Below the pieces are notes generated by a model, which worked only from the letters and a program-made list of their open reading frames with translations, was not told the origin of the DNA and did no database searches. Made by a program: the position numbers and the translations under genes. Below, piece after piece: positions 1 to 10,700 of a stretch of 64,000 nt of DNA. Each line of letters starts with the position of its first letter. Position 1 is the stretch's first letter. The DNA is from Chlamydomonas reinhardtii (Eukaryota; Chlorophyta; Chlorophyceae; Chlamydomonadales; Chlamydomonadaceae): the NCBI RefSeq assembly GCF_000002595.2, contig NC_057005.1, positions 2,412,880-2,476,879 of the forward strand, given 5' to 3'.

Positions 1-593
1 GCAGCATCGAGGCCGCCCTCCGCACCGCCCGCACCCACTGCACAGTTACACACAGACATGAGGCACAAAGGCAGAGCATAGCCGGTTGGCCCTGCGATCT
101 GGGTTCTCCCCTCGCTCTGCGCCCCTCTGTTGACCCGCCCTTCCTGCTCCTGGTCCGCATCGCATGCACTCCGCGCACTAGGGCCATGCTCCCTTCCTAC
201 TCCGTTGTCAAGGCATAGGCCACGCTCTCTTCCTCGCCCTATTGCATGGAGTTTGGTTTAGTTTGGGCTGGTATATATCTACAAACCCTCCCCTCCCCTT
301 CGCCTCCTCCCCTCCCCTCCCCTCCTGCCCCTCCACCGCAACCTCACCCAGCATGTGCATCTCGTCCACGAACAAAATGACGTTGCCTCTCGCCGCCGCC
401 ACGTCCGCCACCACCGCCTGCAGCCGCTCCTCAAACTCGCCGCGGTAGCTGCTGCCCGCCAGCACAGCCGTCACGTCCAGCGCCACCACCCGCTTGCCAG
501 CCAGCCTGCGGGCGGTTCAAGTGCGTGTGTATGTATGTGTGTGTGTGTGTGCGCGCGTGTGTGTATGTATGTATGTATGTGTGTGTATGTGTG

Positions 594-666
<73 letters not shown>

Positions 667-2000
667 CCACAAGGAAAACGAAGCGGAAAGACAGTGTGTG
701 TTATAGAGTACAAGGAATCCAGAGCACAAAGACCGTGTGTGCATGTGTGTCAACGAAACGGAAATGAGACCCTCCCCTGTGTGTATGTATGTGCGCGGAG
801 GAGGAGGAGGAGCATCCCGACACTCCTCGTCTCACAACTCCTCCTCCTCCGAGGTGTGAGACGAGGATTGAGACGAGGAGTGTCGGGGAAGGCAATGGAG
901 ATGCCCGTGGAGATGCAGCAATGCACGTCAGGACTCGGGAATGTCCTGTCATGCACGGCCATGGCAAATGGGCCTTGTGCATCCATGCTCGCTATGCCCA
1001 CCCAGCCCGCCCTGTCCGCCCAACCCCTCCACCCACCCACCCTGGCGGCGCCGCGGCTGAGGCGATGAGCTGCGCAATGCCCTCCACCAGCGCCGTCTTG
1101 CCCACGCCCGGCTCCCCTACCAGCACCGGGTTGTTCTTGGTGCGGCGCAGCAGGATCTGCAGGCCAGGTCAGGAGGTAGGAGTAGACAGTGAAGGCGGGA
1201 GCCGGGGGGCTTTCGGGTTGACGACACGCCCACACCTGGCTGAAAGCCGCAAAGCCATGCAACCACGCTGCCAACGGTTTGCGCCATTGCGGTCACAGGT
1301 AGCTGAGGTACAGGCAGCCAAGCGGCTAGCAGCGTCTCAGGCTCCACACGACACGTTCCCGCGTCGCGCGCACCTGCAGTGTCCTCGCGATGACGTCCTG
1401 CCGCCCAATGACGGGGTCCAGCAGCCCCCTCCGGGCCTCCTCCGTCAGGTCACGACCAAAGCGCTGCAGCGCCGCACCAGGCACACGCCGCCCGGCTGCG
1501 CCCGTGGCCGTGGAGCTGTGCGGGACGTACGTGCGTGTGCATCAGTGAGAAAGCGTGCGGGCTCCGCGGGGGGTTACAGTATGTGTGGTGGCAGGTAGCT
1601 CCCGCGTCGTTCCTCTTCATTGTCTCCTTCGTTGTCTCCTAAGGTTGTACTCCTTCTACTTTGCAACAGTCTTACTGCCCTCAGCGCCTTGCTACGCCAC
1701 AGGACGTACCCCCTGCCCAGCGGCGCGTCCGCGTCGCCGGCTGCTCCGGCCGTTGACGCAGCGTCCCCAAAAGCAGCTTCCGGCTGAGGCGCCGCAGCGG
1801 CACTGAAGCTCTGGCGGTGCAGTGCTGCATTGGCGCCAAGTCGCGACCGCAGCACCAACAGCAGCCGTGCATCCTGCGTATGAGTTGTCACGCGCAGCGT
1901 GTGTGGTGACGAGTGGGCATCCCGTTGGATGGGCACAACCCCACAGCCTGTTTCAAGCCCTCACCTGCACCCGCGTGTGTCCTAGACATGTCACGAGCAT
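1..2000 (-). CDS. CLPB: ClpB/Hsp78-type AAA+ disaggregase, 5' part (runs off left edge)
   Basis: ClpB chaperones are ATP-driven hexamers that pull proteins out of aggregates together with Hsp70. Exons on the minus strand, 5' to 3': 2000-1965, 1873-1710, 1515-1374, 1156-1041, 505-348 and 37-<1; all phases agree. The protein shows the pre-NBD1 signature [14 protein letters not shown]...LDPVIGR, the Walker A loop GEPGVGKT (near 1100), the YRGEFEERL pore-side segment, the Walker B stretch [10 protein letters not shown] (near 370) and, in the edge exon, [13 protein letters not shown], the usual ClpB sequence after Walker B. Only about 80 residues precede the NBD1 signature, instead of the roughly 150-residue N-domain of most ClpBs. 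That resembles mitochondrial Hsp78, which lacks this domain. The leader is rich in Arg, Ala and Ser with almost no acidic residues at first ([21 protein letters not shown]), which suits organelle import. NBD2 lies outside the window. The ATG at 2000 was chosen because its exon joins in phase; it is the least certain part. Confidence 0.88.
521..663. repeat. (TG)n microsatellite in a ClpB intron
   Basis: Nearly pure TG run (601-661) with a TATG/GCGC-interrupted leader. It ends about 15 bases upstream of the ClpB acceptor at 506, so the transcript reads (CA)n directly before the 3' splice site. Confidence 0.95.
816..887. repeat. Inverted repeats able to form two alternative hairpins
   Basis: The 19 bases at 816-834 are the exact reverse complement of 869-887. 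The overlapping 13 bases at 824-836 are the exact reverse complement of 855-867. The left arm can therefore pair with either right arm but not with both. The element lies inside the ClpB intron between the Walker A and Walker B exons. Confidence 0.85.
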
Positions 2001-2658
2001 TGCAACGCCACCGCGATCCCACGCGCCGGCTGCGCGCGGCTCTAGCCCAAGGAAGGCAAAACCGACGTGTGTGTTTGCGTGGTTGCAGGCTTCAGAACGA
2101 CTAGCCTACGCAGCTACCTTTGGCGTAAGCGAATCATTTTTGCAACAATCATATATAAGAAACTAGTAGCTCATAGCGCAGCGTACAGCACTTGATGACT
2201 GGCTCCAAAACTTTCAATGCAATCCGCTGCCTCGGTTGAAGCCCCTGTCAAAGGCATAACACAGAATTCAACTAGGTAAACTGCATGCGTTGTCTACGAG
2301 CTGCTCTTGACACGCCCTGTTCCAGGTTGTCAGTTTCTTTTGCTTGGTTCTTTTTACGATCTTACAATTGCGCTGTCTTGACACGTAATCAAATATCACA
2401 CAACAGCCTGCGGCAATCCTTGGCGTGCGAGTTCGGGCACTGGTGTCGCTGATTTAGGACGTCCGCGAGTGGAGATGCAGCGGACGCTTCGATCACTGGT
2501 GCGATGAAACTGTCATCTGCCAGAATGCATGCATGACGTATCACTGAGCTGCCTGCTGGGCTGTGCAGGCAACTCGGTGTGCCGGGGCCATCACTGGCAG
2601 CACCGCGCAAACAGGAGCCAGCGGCTGTATAAAGGCTGAGGCTGGGTAAGTGGGGCAT
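2001..2658. promoter_or_regulatory. Divergent intergenic promoter region, ClpB (-) / uS4 (+)
   Basis: No coding exon was found here. It separates two head-to-head genes. A good TATA box (TATAAAG, 2628-2634) faces the plus-strand ribosomal protein gene. The AT-rich stretch CATATATAAG near 2149-2158 could serve the minus-strand ClpB gene. I saw no clear heat-shock element made of alternating GAA/TTC units. Confidence 0.5.
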
Positions 2659-4193
2659 ATGGGGCGTGCTGCTTGGCGCGGAACCGCTTTGTACATGACC
2701 GGCCCTCCGTGCGGTGTGGCAGCCAGCCTATGTGCCTCGCACCTGCGTGCCCGTGCAACGCCCTGCAGTGTCTCAACCTCTGCGCTTAGCGGCCTCATCA
2801 GTCAGGACGCCATCCATGGGCTTTGTCCTCGAGGCGCAGCCTTCGCGTCCCTTGCTAGCAGCGGCGTCAGCGCCGCGGCCGGCGCCGGGCCTGCGTCGCA
2901 GCTTCGGGCGGGAGCACCACTGTCCTGCCTGTGGCTGCTGGCGTTGGCGCCGTCGCGGACAGGCCTAGCAGCAACTGCCTCGTCGTCTTCTTCCTGCGGG
3001 GCATGCGGCTCGCATTCCTCCACCTCCAGCCCCTTCGCGCCGCTGCCCGCATCCGCCGCGGGCCTGCGCCACTACGCGAAGGCCGCCAAGGGCGGCGCCG
3101 CCGCCGCGCCCGCGGCGCCCTCCGGCCCCAAGCGGCCACGCACCAGCACCACCAAGCTGTACTCCTGCCGTAACGACCGGCTGCGGCACACACACGAGCA
3201 GATCTGGCCCACGCTACAGCTCACGGAGTACGAGCAGGCCATGTTCAAACGCAACAGCCGCCTTTTCGTTGTCGACATGGGCCGATCGCTGTCGCTCCGC
3301 GACAAGTTCCGCATGGGCGCCTACGAGCCGGCCACCGCGGCCTCCACTGGTGCGGCGGCGGAGGAGGCGGGCGGCGCCGGCGCGGGCGATGCGCTGGTGC
3401 CGGCGGCGGGCGGGGCGTCGTACCGGCGTGTGCCGTATTGGCAGGCCCGCAGCCTGCTGCACGAATCCAACCTGCACCTTGACGCGCTGGGCGAGAACCC
3501 CAGGTGCGTGTGTGCGTGTGTGTGACGGGACTTAGAGACCCGGTTCGTGCACGCCACGCGCACAGAACTATGCACATGCGTGCGTGCGTGCGTGCGTGCG
3601 CACTCGCGCCACGGGGTGTGCGGGTGTGCGTAATCGTGGGTGTTGGGCGGAAGTCATTTGTGGACGCGCGTGCCTGCGCGTGCCTTCCCGTAGCCCTGTC
3701 AAGTGTAGCCCTTAGCCAGTAGTACCAATTGCAGCTGCAACCCCACCCTACTTACAACCCTCCGGACCTGCTGCCCGGCAGGTATCTGCGGCTGCGGCGC
3801 GTGGGGTCGCTGTTTGCCACTAAGCTGCAGAACGTGCGCAAGCTGCGGCTGCTGCTTGGCTTCCAGCGCCGCGGGTTCGTGCAGAAGCTGTACGAGCACT
3901 CGCTGCTGGCGCGCGGCTCCGACCGCATGTGGAAGATGGTGTGCGCCATGGAGGCCACGCTCCCCATGACCGTCACCCGCATGGGGCTGGCGGAGGACGT
4001 GGTGGGGGCCGCGACGGCGATCCGGAACGACAAGATATACGTGAACGGCAAGCAGCCGGTGATGCCGCGCAAGGGGCTGCTGGAGCCCGGGGACGTGGTG
4101 GGGCCGGCGGCGGGCGGCGCGGCGTACCTGCGCAAGCGCGTCGCACGCAGCATGGAGCCGCTGGCGTCGGTGGTGACGCGGGACTATGTTTGA
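2659..4193 (+). CDS. uS4-family ribosomal protein, probably mitochondrial
   Basis: Two exons, 2659-3503 and 3782-4193, give 418 residues. uS4 is a primary 16S-type rRNA binder of the small ribosomal subunit. The C-terminal half carries the S4 RNA-binding fold: MTVTRMGLAEDVVGAATAIR, then KIYVNGK and LLEPGDVV, matching the family pattern R-L-G-[FL]...A...V..G.I.VNGK....P...V.PGDVI. Just before it, RLRRVGSLFATKLQNVRKLR fits the basic uS4 core. The first 180 residues are a long Ala/Ser/Arg-rich leader followed by a segment with no clear bacterial equivalent (RNSRLFVVDMGRSLSLRDKF), typical of extended mitochondrial ribosomal proteins in green algae. The first ATG is at 2659, but the TATA box at 2628 would put transcription start about there, so translation may begin at the ATG at 2695 (406 residues). 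Plastid targeting cannot be excluded, but plastid S4 is usually plastid-encoded. Confidence 0.85.
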
Positions 4194-4373
4194 GGTGGTC
4201 AAGGGTTGGCCGAAGCGGCATCAGCCTGCAAAGCCCGGTTGCGAATGCGGCGGTAGCGGTATGGAACGGCGCGCTGAGCAAGAGCTTGGATGGGCAGCGC
4301 GCATGGTTGAGACAACAAGTGCAACTGGTGATTTTGATTGATTCAATGGACTCGGCCATGGAGCGAGGCTCAA

Positions 4374-4378
4374 TGTAA
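4374..4378 (+). terminator. TGTAA polyadenylation signal of the uS4 gene
   Basis: First TGTAA after the stop codon, giving a 3' UTR of about 190 nt, usual for Chlamydomonas. The remaining sequence to 4760 holds no exon I can support and probably contains the promoter and 5' UTR of the giant gene. Confidence 0.6.
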
Positions 4379-4760
4379 GTCCTGAGTCCAAATGATTACC
4401 TGGTAGCAATTGGTGCTGCGACCCAGCGACCGGCGGTCGCGGCGCGTCGCTCACCCTGGACCGAAACTTCAGTCCGCTAGTCTAAATGTGTTTAACACAC
4501 ACAGTTCTGAGTATTGCTTGACGACCAAGGGACTATCAAAGGGAGAACTTCTCCCGAGCTGTCGTTTGGCCAAACTTCTATTGAAGCCAAATGTTGTTAC
4601 GTGCATCGCTCAACGATATGTGTGGCTCAATTCATTTTGTTATGTATAGAATCCACAGGGCCTTCGCGCTGTGAGAAGTCAAAGAGAAGAATGGACTAGT
4701 TTTGCGCCAACGCGCTGAGGCGACGTGCGTCTCCAGTGGGGGACGCCTTCATTTCAAACA

Positions 4761-7700
4761 ATGTCATCAGAACCAGAGCCACTCGTGGTGCGGCCTCGGC
4801 CCAAACAAGCAGACTCGGGCATCACCGCTGCTGATGCTCCTGCGCCAAATGCGCCAGCGCCAGCACCTTCTGGACAAACACAGATAACAAGCTTGAGCGA
4901 AAGCCTGGTCAGCAAGCTCCCCATCGGGCGCTTTGCAACCGTCGGCACAGGGTAGGTGCAGGGCCCAGTCCAGCGCGCCTCCGCCTGTCCTGGTTTGGGG
5001 ATCGTCACCACACACGTTCTACCTGTACAGAGAGATCGGACCTGCGGACGACGTCAGCTCCACGGGGACACACGAAGTGGTTCGGAGCACTGCCAGCAAC
5101 ACACAGGCGACGCCAGGTGTGCACGGAGGCGTTCCGAGCACCTACAGGCACCACTGCATCGAAGTTCCTTTGTTAGTCCCTGGCCCTCAGTATATGCGGC
5201 CGCCTTGACCCGCTACCAACTAAACGTGTCTGCATGGGCCGCGCCACTGCGGTTTGCTGCTTGCTGCTTGCAGCTGCTGGCTCGGCGCCTCCTATGCAGG
5301 ATGAGAACATGGCGTCTCTGCATGTCAAGTTCAGTGCCAGCACGCGTTTCAATAACTCAGATCAGGACACACTGCGGGACCACATCCAGCGACTGCGCGC
5401 CACGGGCGGCGCCCAGCACCCGTCCGGCATCCCAAGGTGGGCCCGCGCCGTGTTCATAGGCGTGCGCGGCACGCGGTTTTGGGGCTGTAATGGTGAGACA
5501 GGCAGGATATGCGCTTGGCGCCCCATACGCGACACATTACAATGCAGCACACAATCATGTCATGCCGGCATTCTTACACTGCGAATTGATTGCCCGGCCG
5601 TCCAGGTCCGGGACCATGCGGCCTAGCAGCGCGGGCTCAGGGCCTCGCTCCAGCTCGCCACCGCTGTCCAGGCGGTCGACAAACAAGTGAGCGGTGACTC
5701 GGCGCTGCATCCTTTATTAAACGACCTAAACTAGGTTCCCGTCATGTTTTCCGACCCTGACCCCAACCCACGAACCCCCCAACCCCTATGTTGCAGCTCC
5801 AGCGGTGGCTCGCCCCCTTCTGATGGAAGCCCCATGAGCAACATCATGCGCGCGCTCGCCGGCCGACACAGGTGCGAATCGCTACACGGCCTTCGCTCTG
5901 ACAGCCGCCTTGCAGTGTATGTTTGCTGGCTGTGCTGGTGGAATAGCAATACATTCATAGTGGGGCGTGTGCCCGGGCGGCCCTGAATGCTGGATGACCG
6001 TGGGAACTTGGCGCAGGCGCTCCACCAGTGCAGACACCACCATCGTGCGGCGCACCAGCAGCAGTGGCCAGCGCGGCAGCTTCATCAGGCGCTCAAACTC
6101 GCCGCCAGCCGACGGGATGCGCAGCCAGGGAAGCATTAGCTCCGGTCGGCCTAGCTCCGGTCGGCCTAGCCCATCCGGTCCGGTGGCCATTTACTCGTCG
6201 GGACAGTACCCAAATGACGGCGGCAGTGGCAGCGACACTGGGCGGCGGCCGCGTGAGCGGCACCGACTGGGGGCCCGGCGGAGCAGGTCCGGCGGTGAGA
6301 GTGGCAGCGACGGCGGGGGTGGTCGCGGCAGCAGGGGGCGGCGGCCGCAGCGGTCGATGTCGCGGCAGGGGTCAGCAAGGCGAGGCGGCTTGTTTGGCGC
6401 CGCGGCGGCCCAAGATGACGGTGTTCCTGGGTGAGTCTGATGCCTGCAAGCATGCCTGCGATAGGGACGTAGACAAAGGCAACATACCTGCACAACGGCC
6501 CGATTTGTACAGGGGCGGGGAGGAGCGCACCAGCGTCGGCAGGAGTTTCTCATTTGTGGCCCCAAGCATGCGCCGCAGCCGGAGTAGCGGTGGAGGCTCG
6601 GACCAGGGGCGGCAGTGGTCCCGGCGAAGCCGCGGAGGCGGCGGCGAGGGTGGGGGCGGTGGCTTTGCCGCATTTTTCCGTGGCCCGAGCCGCAGCCGCA
6701 GCCGGGGCAGGGCTGGCGAGGAAGGTGCCGGCGCGCAGCCTACACGCCGGTCAGAGTCGCGGCGTCGGCGCGGTGACAGCAGTGGCGGTGGCTTCTTCAG
6801 CGCCCTCATCGGCAGTCGCAGCCGCGCGCGCCGGTCCGCAGGTGTAGACGGCACCGGCGAAGCGGATCTCGCTTCTTCGACGGGGCGGGGCCGGGGGCGA
6901 CGGGAGCCGTCCAGCAGCGGCGGGGCCTTCCTACGCGCCCTGACCGGCCGCAGGAGCACCGCTGAGTCGGTCGCCTCCCCCGAGCGACCCAGGCGCTCAG
7001 AGCGGCGGTCAGCGGCAAGGCGGAGGACGCAAGAGCAGAGCGAAGACGGGGGCGCTGTAGACGGAGGCGGAGGCGTTGCGGGGTTCTTACGTGGCCTCAC
7101 GCGCAGCCGCAGCCGCGGCCGCAGGAGCACGGATGCCACGCAGGTGGGCCTCGGATCCACGCGGCGAAGCCGGGAGCGCAGCAGCGGTGGCGGCGGCTTC
7201 CTGCGGGCACTCACGCGCAGTCGCAGCCGCAGCAGGGGTGGGGCGGAGGGCTCGGAGGGCGAGGGCACCGGGGAACTCAGGCGCAGCCGCACCGAGAGGC
7301 GCAACCGCAGCGCGGAGCGAAGGAGCCAGAGCCGAAGCCGCAGCCGCGATCCGGGGCAGAGCATGGCTTCTGCGTTCTCATTTGGGCAGCGGCGGTCTCG
7401 ATCGCCGAGGCGCACTTCTGAAACGGACCTGGAGGAGAGCGGTGAGCTCTGGGCTTGATACCATGCAACCACGTGGTTCGCCGACCACACTGTAACCAGG
7501 GTTTGGGTTGCAATTGAGTTTAGTGCATTGCTGCTTTCGCACAGGCGGCATGCGGCGCTCCCGCTCCTCGCGCGGCGGCGGCGGCGGCCTCTTCGGGCGG
7601 CGCAGCCGCACTTCACGCTCTGGCCGGTGAGTGGTGCCTACAGCCCCTTCCTGCCTTTCCTCAATCGCTTAGCAATCTGCTTGTTACTTCTCGTGCGCGC

Positions 7701-10700
7701 TCTAGCCTCTTCGGCCAGGATACAATACCATGCGTAGTAAGGTGGCAACACCTTTTGCTCTCTCGTACTCAGGCCGTCGCTGGCCGGCCAAAGCAGCGGC
7801 GCCGTGATGATTGGCTCCCCACGTGGCGCCGGCGGCGGCTACGGCGGCGGCGATCTGAGCGGCGGCGGCGCGGGGCCGGCGGGGCAGCCGCCCCCGTACG
7901 GCTACGAACGGGACCAGTCCCTGGCCTTCCGTGCAAGCGGCATGGCTGACCCTTACGATTTGCAAACGCCCACGCTGCGTGTGCCCGCACCGGGCGTGCC
8001 GCCGGGCGGGCGGCCGCCATTGGCGCCGTTGCTAGGCCCCTCGGGCCCCAGTGGCAGCCAGCTGGACGCCATGCGGCCACCGGAGCTGCAGCTCGAGACG
8101 TCCACGAGCCGGCGGCCGCTGCCGTTCGTGCCGCGCGTCTCGCTCACGGGCGGTGGCCTCTCCAGCACCAACACCATCGTACCGTATGCGTCTTTTGGGG
8201 GTGAGCAAGCACGGCGGCATGCGATGGCTGGGCTGCTGACGTGCGGTTACGGATGCGCCTGAAGTAGGACTGCGGGCAGCGGAACATGTCAATGTCTGGC
8301 ATGAAGGGAACTGCATGCCTCGTCGTGATAGACATTAATGCCATGAGGGGCACCCCTGAGGCTTTGCGTGTGACACGTTGTGTCCATGTGGGGCACCACA
8401 GGCACCAGCTCGCTGCCCAGCCCCTCCATGGCCCAGTCGCCCACCTTTGTCGTGGACCGGACCTCGCTGCCGGCAGTGCCCCAGCCGCCGCCCGCACGAA
8501 CAGGCTCGCCGCCCCGGGTTCCAGGCAGCATGCGCCGCCAGGGCTCGCCAGGTGAGCACACGGTGGACATTGTCCTGGACGAACCCCTGGTAAAGTGCGT
8601 TGCCTTACCTGCTCGTACTCCATGCTCCTGTGTAGAGCGCCGGCCTCCACGCTCCGCCTCACGCCCCCGGCGCTCCGAGTCGGCGCCGCGCTCGCGTGCG
8701 GCGGCGCGGCGGGCGGAGATGCAGGCTGCGGGCGATGGTAGCAGGCAGCACCGCAGCAGGTCGGCGCGGCGGCATGACGAGGGCGAGCCCAAGGTCCGCA
8801 TGTCGTTCGCCGCGGCACGCAGGTGCGACACGTGACGCACGATGCGCACAGGTGGTTATGCGCTACGTTCTATGCGCTCCTACCCGCCTCCAAGCTAACA
8901 CAACACGGCTGTGTATTTCGCTGAGTGTGTGGGGGCGTGCGACGTCGCAATGTGCAGGGCTCGCAAGATGTCAGTGGGCGGCGCCGCGTCAGGCTCCGAG
9001 GCTGGCGTGGACGCCGCGTCGGAGGCGGGCATGGCCAAGAGCGGCTCTGCACGGCAGCGCGGCAGCCTGTTTGCCTGGCTGTTCAGCGGCCGCAAGAGTA
9101 AGGCGGCCGGCAGCGTTGCCTCCTCCCCGGAGCGGTCCATGGCGCCCGCCGCAGCCGCCCCAGGCACACCGGCGTATGCGCCCCCCGGGGGTGCGAGCTC
9201 GGTGCCGGGCACGCCGCCCGGGCCCCTGCTGGGCCCCGGGCCCATGATCTCGCCTGTGCAGGGCAGCGCTACCGGCTTCGGCGGCGGCTCCATGCCCAGT
9301 TACCCCTCCACCCCCGGCTCCGTCACCCGGTCAACCTCAGCTGTGGTGATGGCAGGTGACCGGGTGGGTGCGACCGGTGGCGCCTTGGACCTCGGTGCGA
9401 CCGGCGCAGCAGCTTCAGTAGCAGCAGCAGCAGCAGCGATAGCAGCTGCACCTGACGTGTACGCGCTGGCTGGCCCCAGACCGGATGGTGGCATGGTCGT
9501 GCCCAGCCGGGACCCGTCGCGGAGGAGCTCGGGTCTGCACCGGCTCAGGCCGGCGCCGCTGATGATCCCAAGCGACCCGCGGCTCGGCGTGATCACGGCT
9601 GAGCGGGCGGCGGCGGAGGCAGCTGCCGCTGCAGCCGCTGCCGCGGCGGGCGCCAAGCCTGCAGAGGGCGAGGGCGCGAAGAAGGGAAGCTGGGGCAAGC
9701 TGGGCAAGATGTTCGGCGCCATCAAGAGGTGCGTAATGCACCAGTTCGGTGAACGGTACCATAATCAGTGGAACCAACAATTTTTATGTTAGTATCATAA
9801 TGCCAGTTGTTGATGAATGCACCTTTCTAACCTGCCTGCTTATTTTGCGTATTGCACGATGCAGGTTTGCGTCTCCAAGCAAGGGCGGCGCAGCGGAGGC
9901 ACAGCCCGCTGCTGCGCCTGGCGCCGGTGCTGCAGCGGGCCCGGCTGTGCCCGGCACCAACCCCTTAAATATCAGCACCTCGTTACTGCCGCGGCCGGCC
10001 TTCCCAAACATGCAGGCCGCTGGCGCAGACGCCCGCACAACCTCCCAAACTAGCGTCGGCCCCGACGCCGCGCTCTCCCGCTACCGCTCCCCCGACGCCG
10101 CCGCCGCCACGGCTGCGACAGCCAGTGCCGTGCAGGGGCTCGAGCGGAAAGACGCCGGTGGCGAGGCCACCGCGGACGGGTCCGTGCTAAAGGAGCGGCC
10201 CAGCAAGGGTGGGAAGGGGACCGGCATGCGGCGTGGCGGCGGCAGCCGGGGTGACCTGGCGGGTTTGGGCGTGCCGGACGGGATGGTGGACATGCACAGT
10301 CCCTTCATGAAGGCGGCGCGCATACTGCAGGGCCTGGGAGCGGACTTGGAGGCGCAGGACGCAGCCAAGGTGTGGCTGGGGCTAGCAGGGCTGCAGGAAG
10401 GTGTGATGTGGTGTGACTTTGTGAGGGATGGCTTGGAGTCGAAGGGTTGGGTACGAGTCCGTTGTGACTCAGCAGATGGGTGCAGACAGGCGCCGGAGTG
10501 TGTGCAAGCTCGACAGGCTGCTTACGCTGCCGTGCCCTGTCCACCTGCCGCTGCCGTGCACCTGCAGACCGGCAAGGGCGGCCTGGGCCGGCACGCCCGC
10601 AGCAAGAGCGCCGGTCAGGGCGGCGGCCGCGCCGCCTCCTGGTCCCCGCCTAAGCTGCGCGCGCCGGCCTTCGTGCCGCGCGGCCGCAGCATCTCCCCAC

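Noticed and set aside
355-1068. Long frames of repeated Cys-Val or Thr-His across the TG run
   Set aside because: Translation of a dinucleotide microsatellite inside a ClpB intron; no splice or codon support.
1574-1936. GTG-initiated start for ClpB
   Set aside because: The same frame is reached by a spliced ATG exon (2000-1965), so a rare start is not needed.
5293-5305. Acceptor after CCTATGCAG for exon 3 of the giant gene
   Set aside because: It puts a stop codon directly after the junction; the acceptor ending at 5273 gives phase agreement.
10401-10567. Donor GTGTGA at 10401 for the giant gene
   Set aside because: Joining it to 10568 breaks the frame, whereas the donor at 10370 keeps it.
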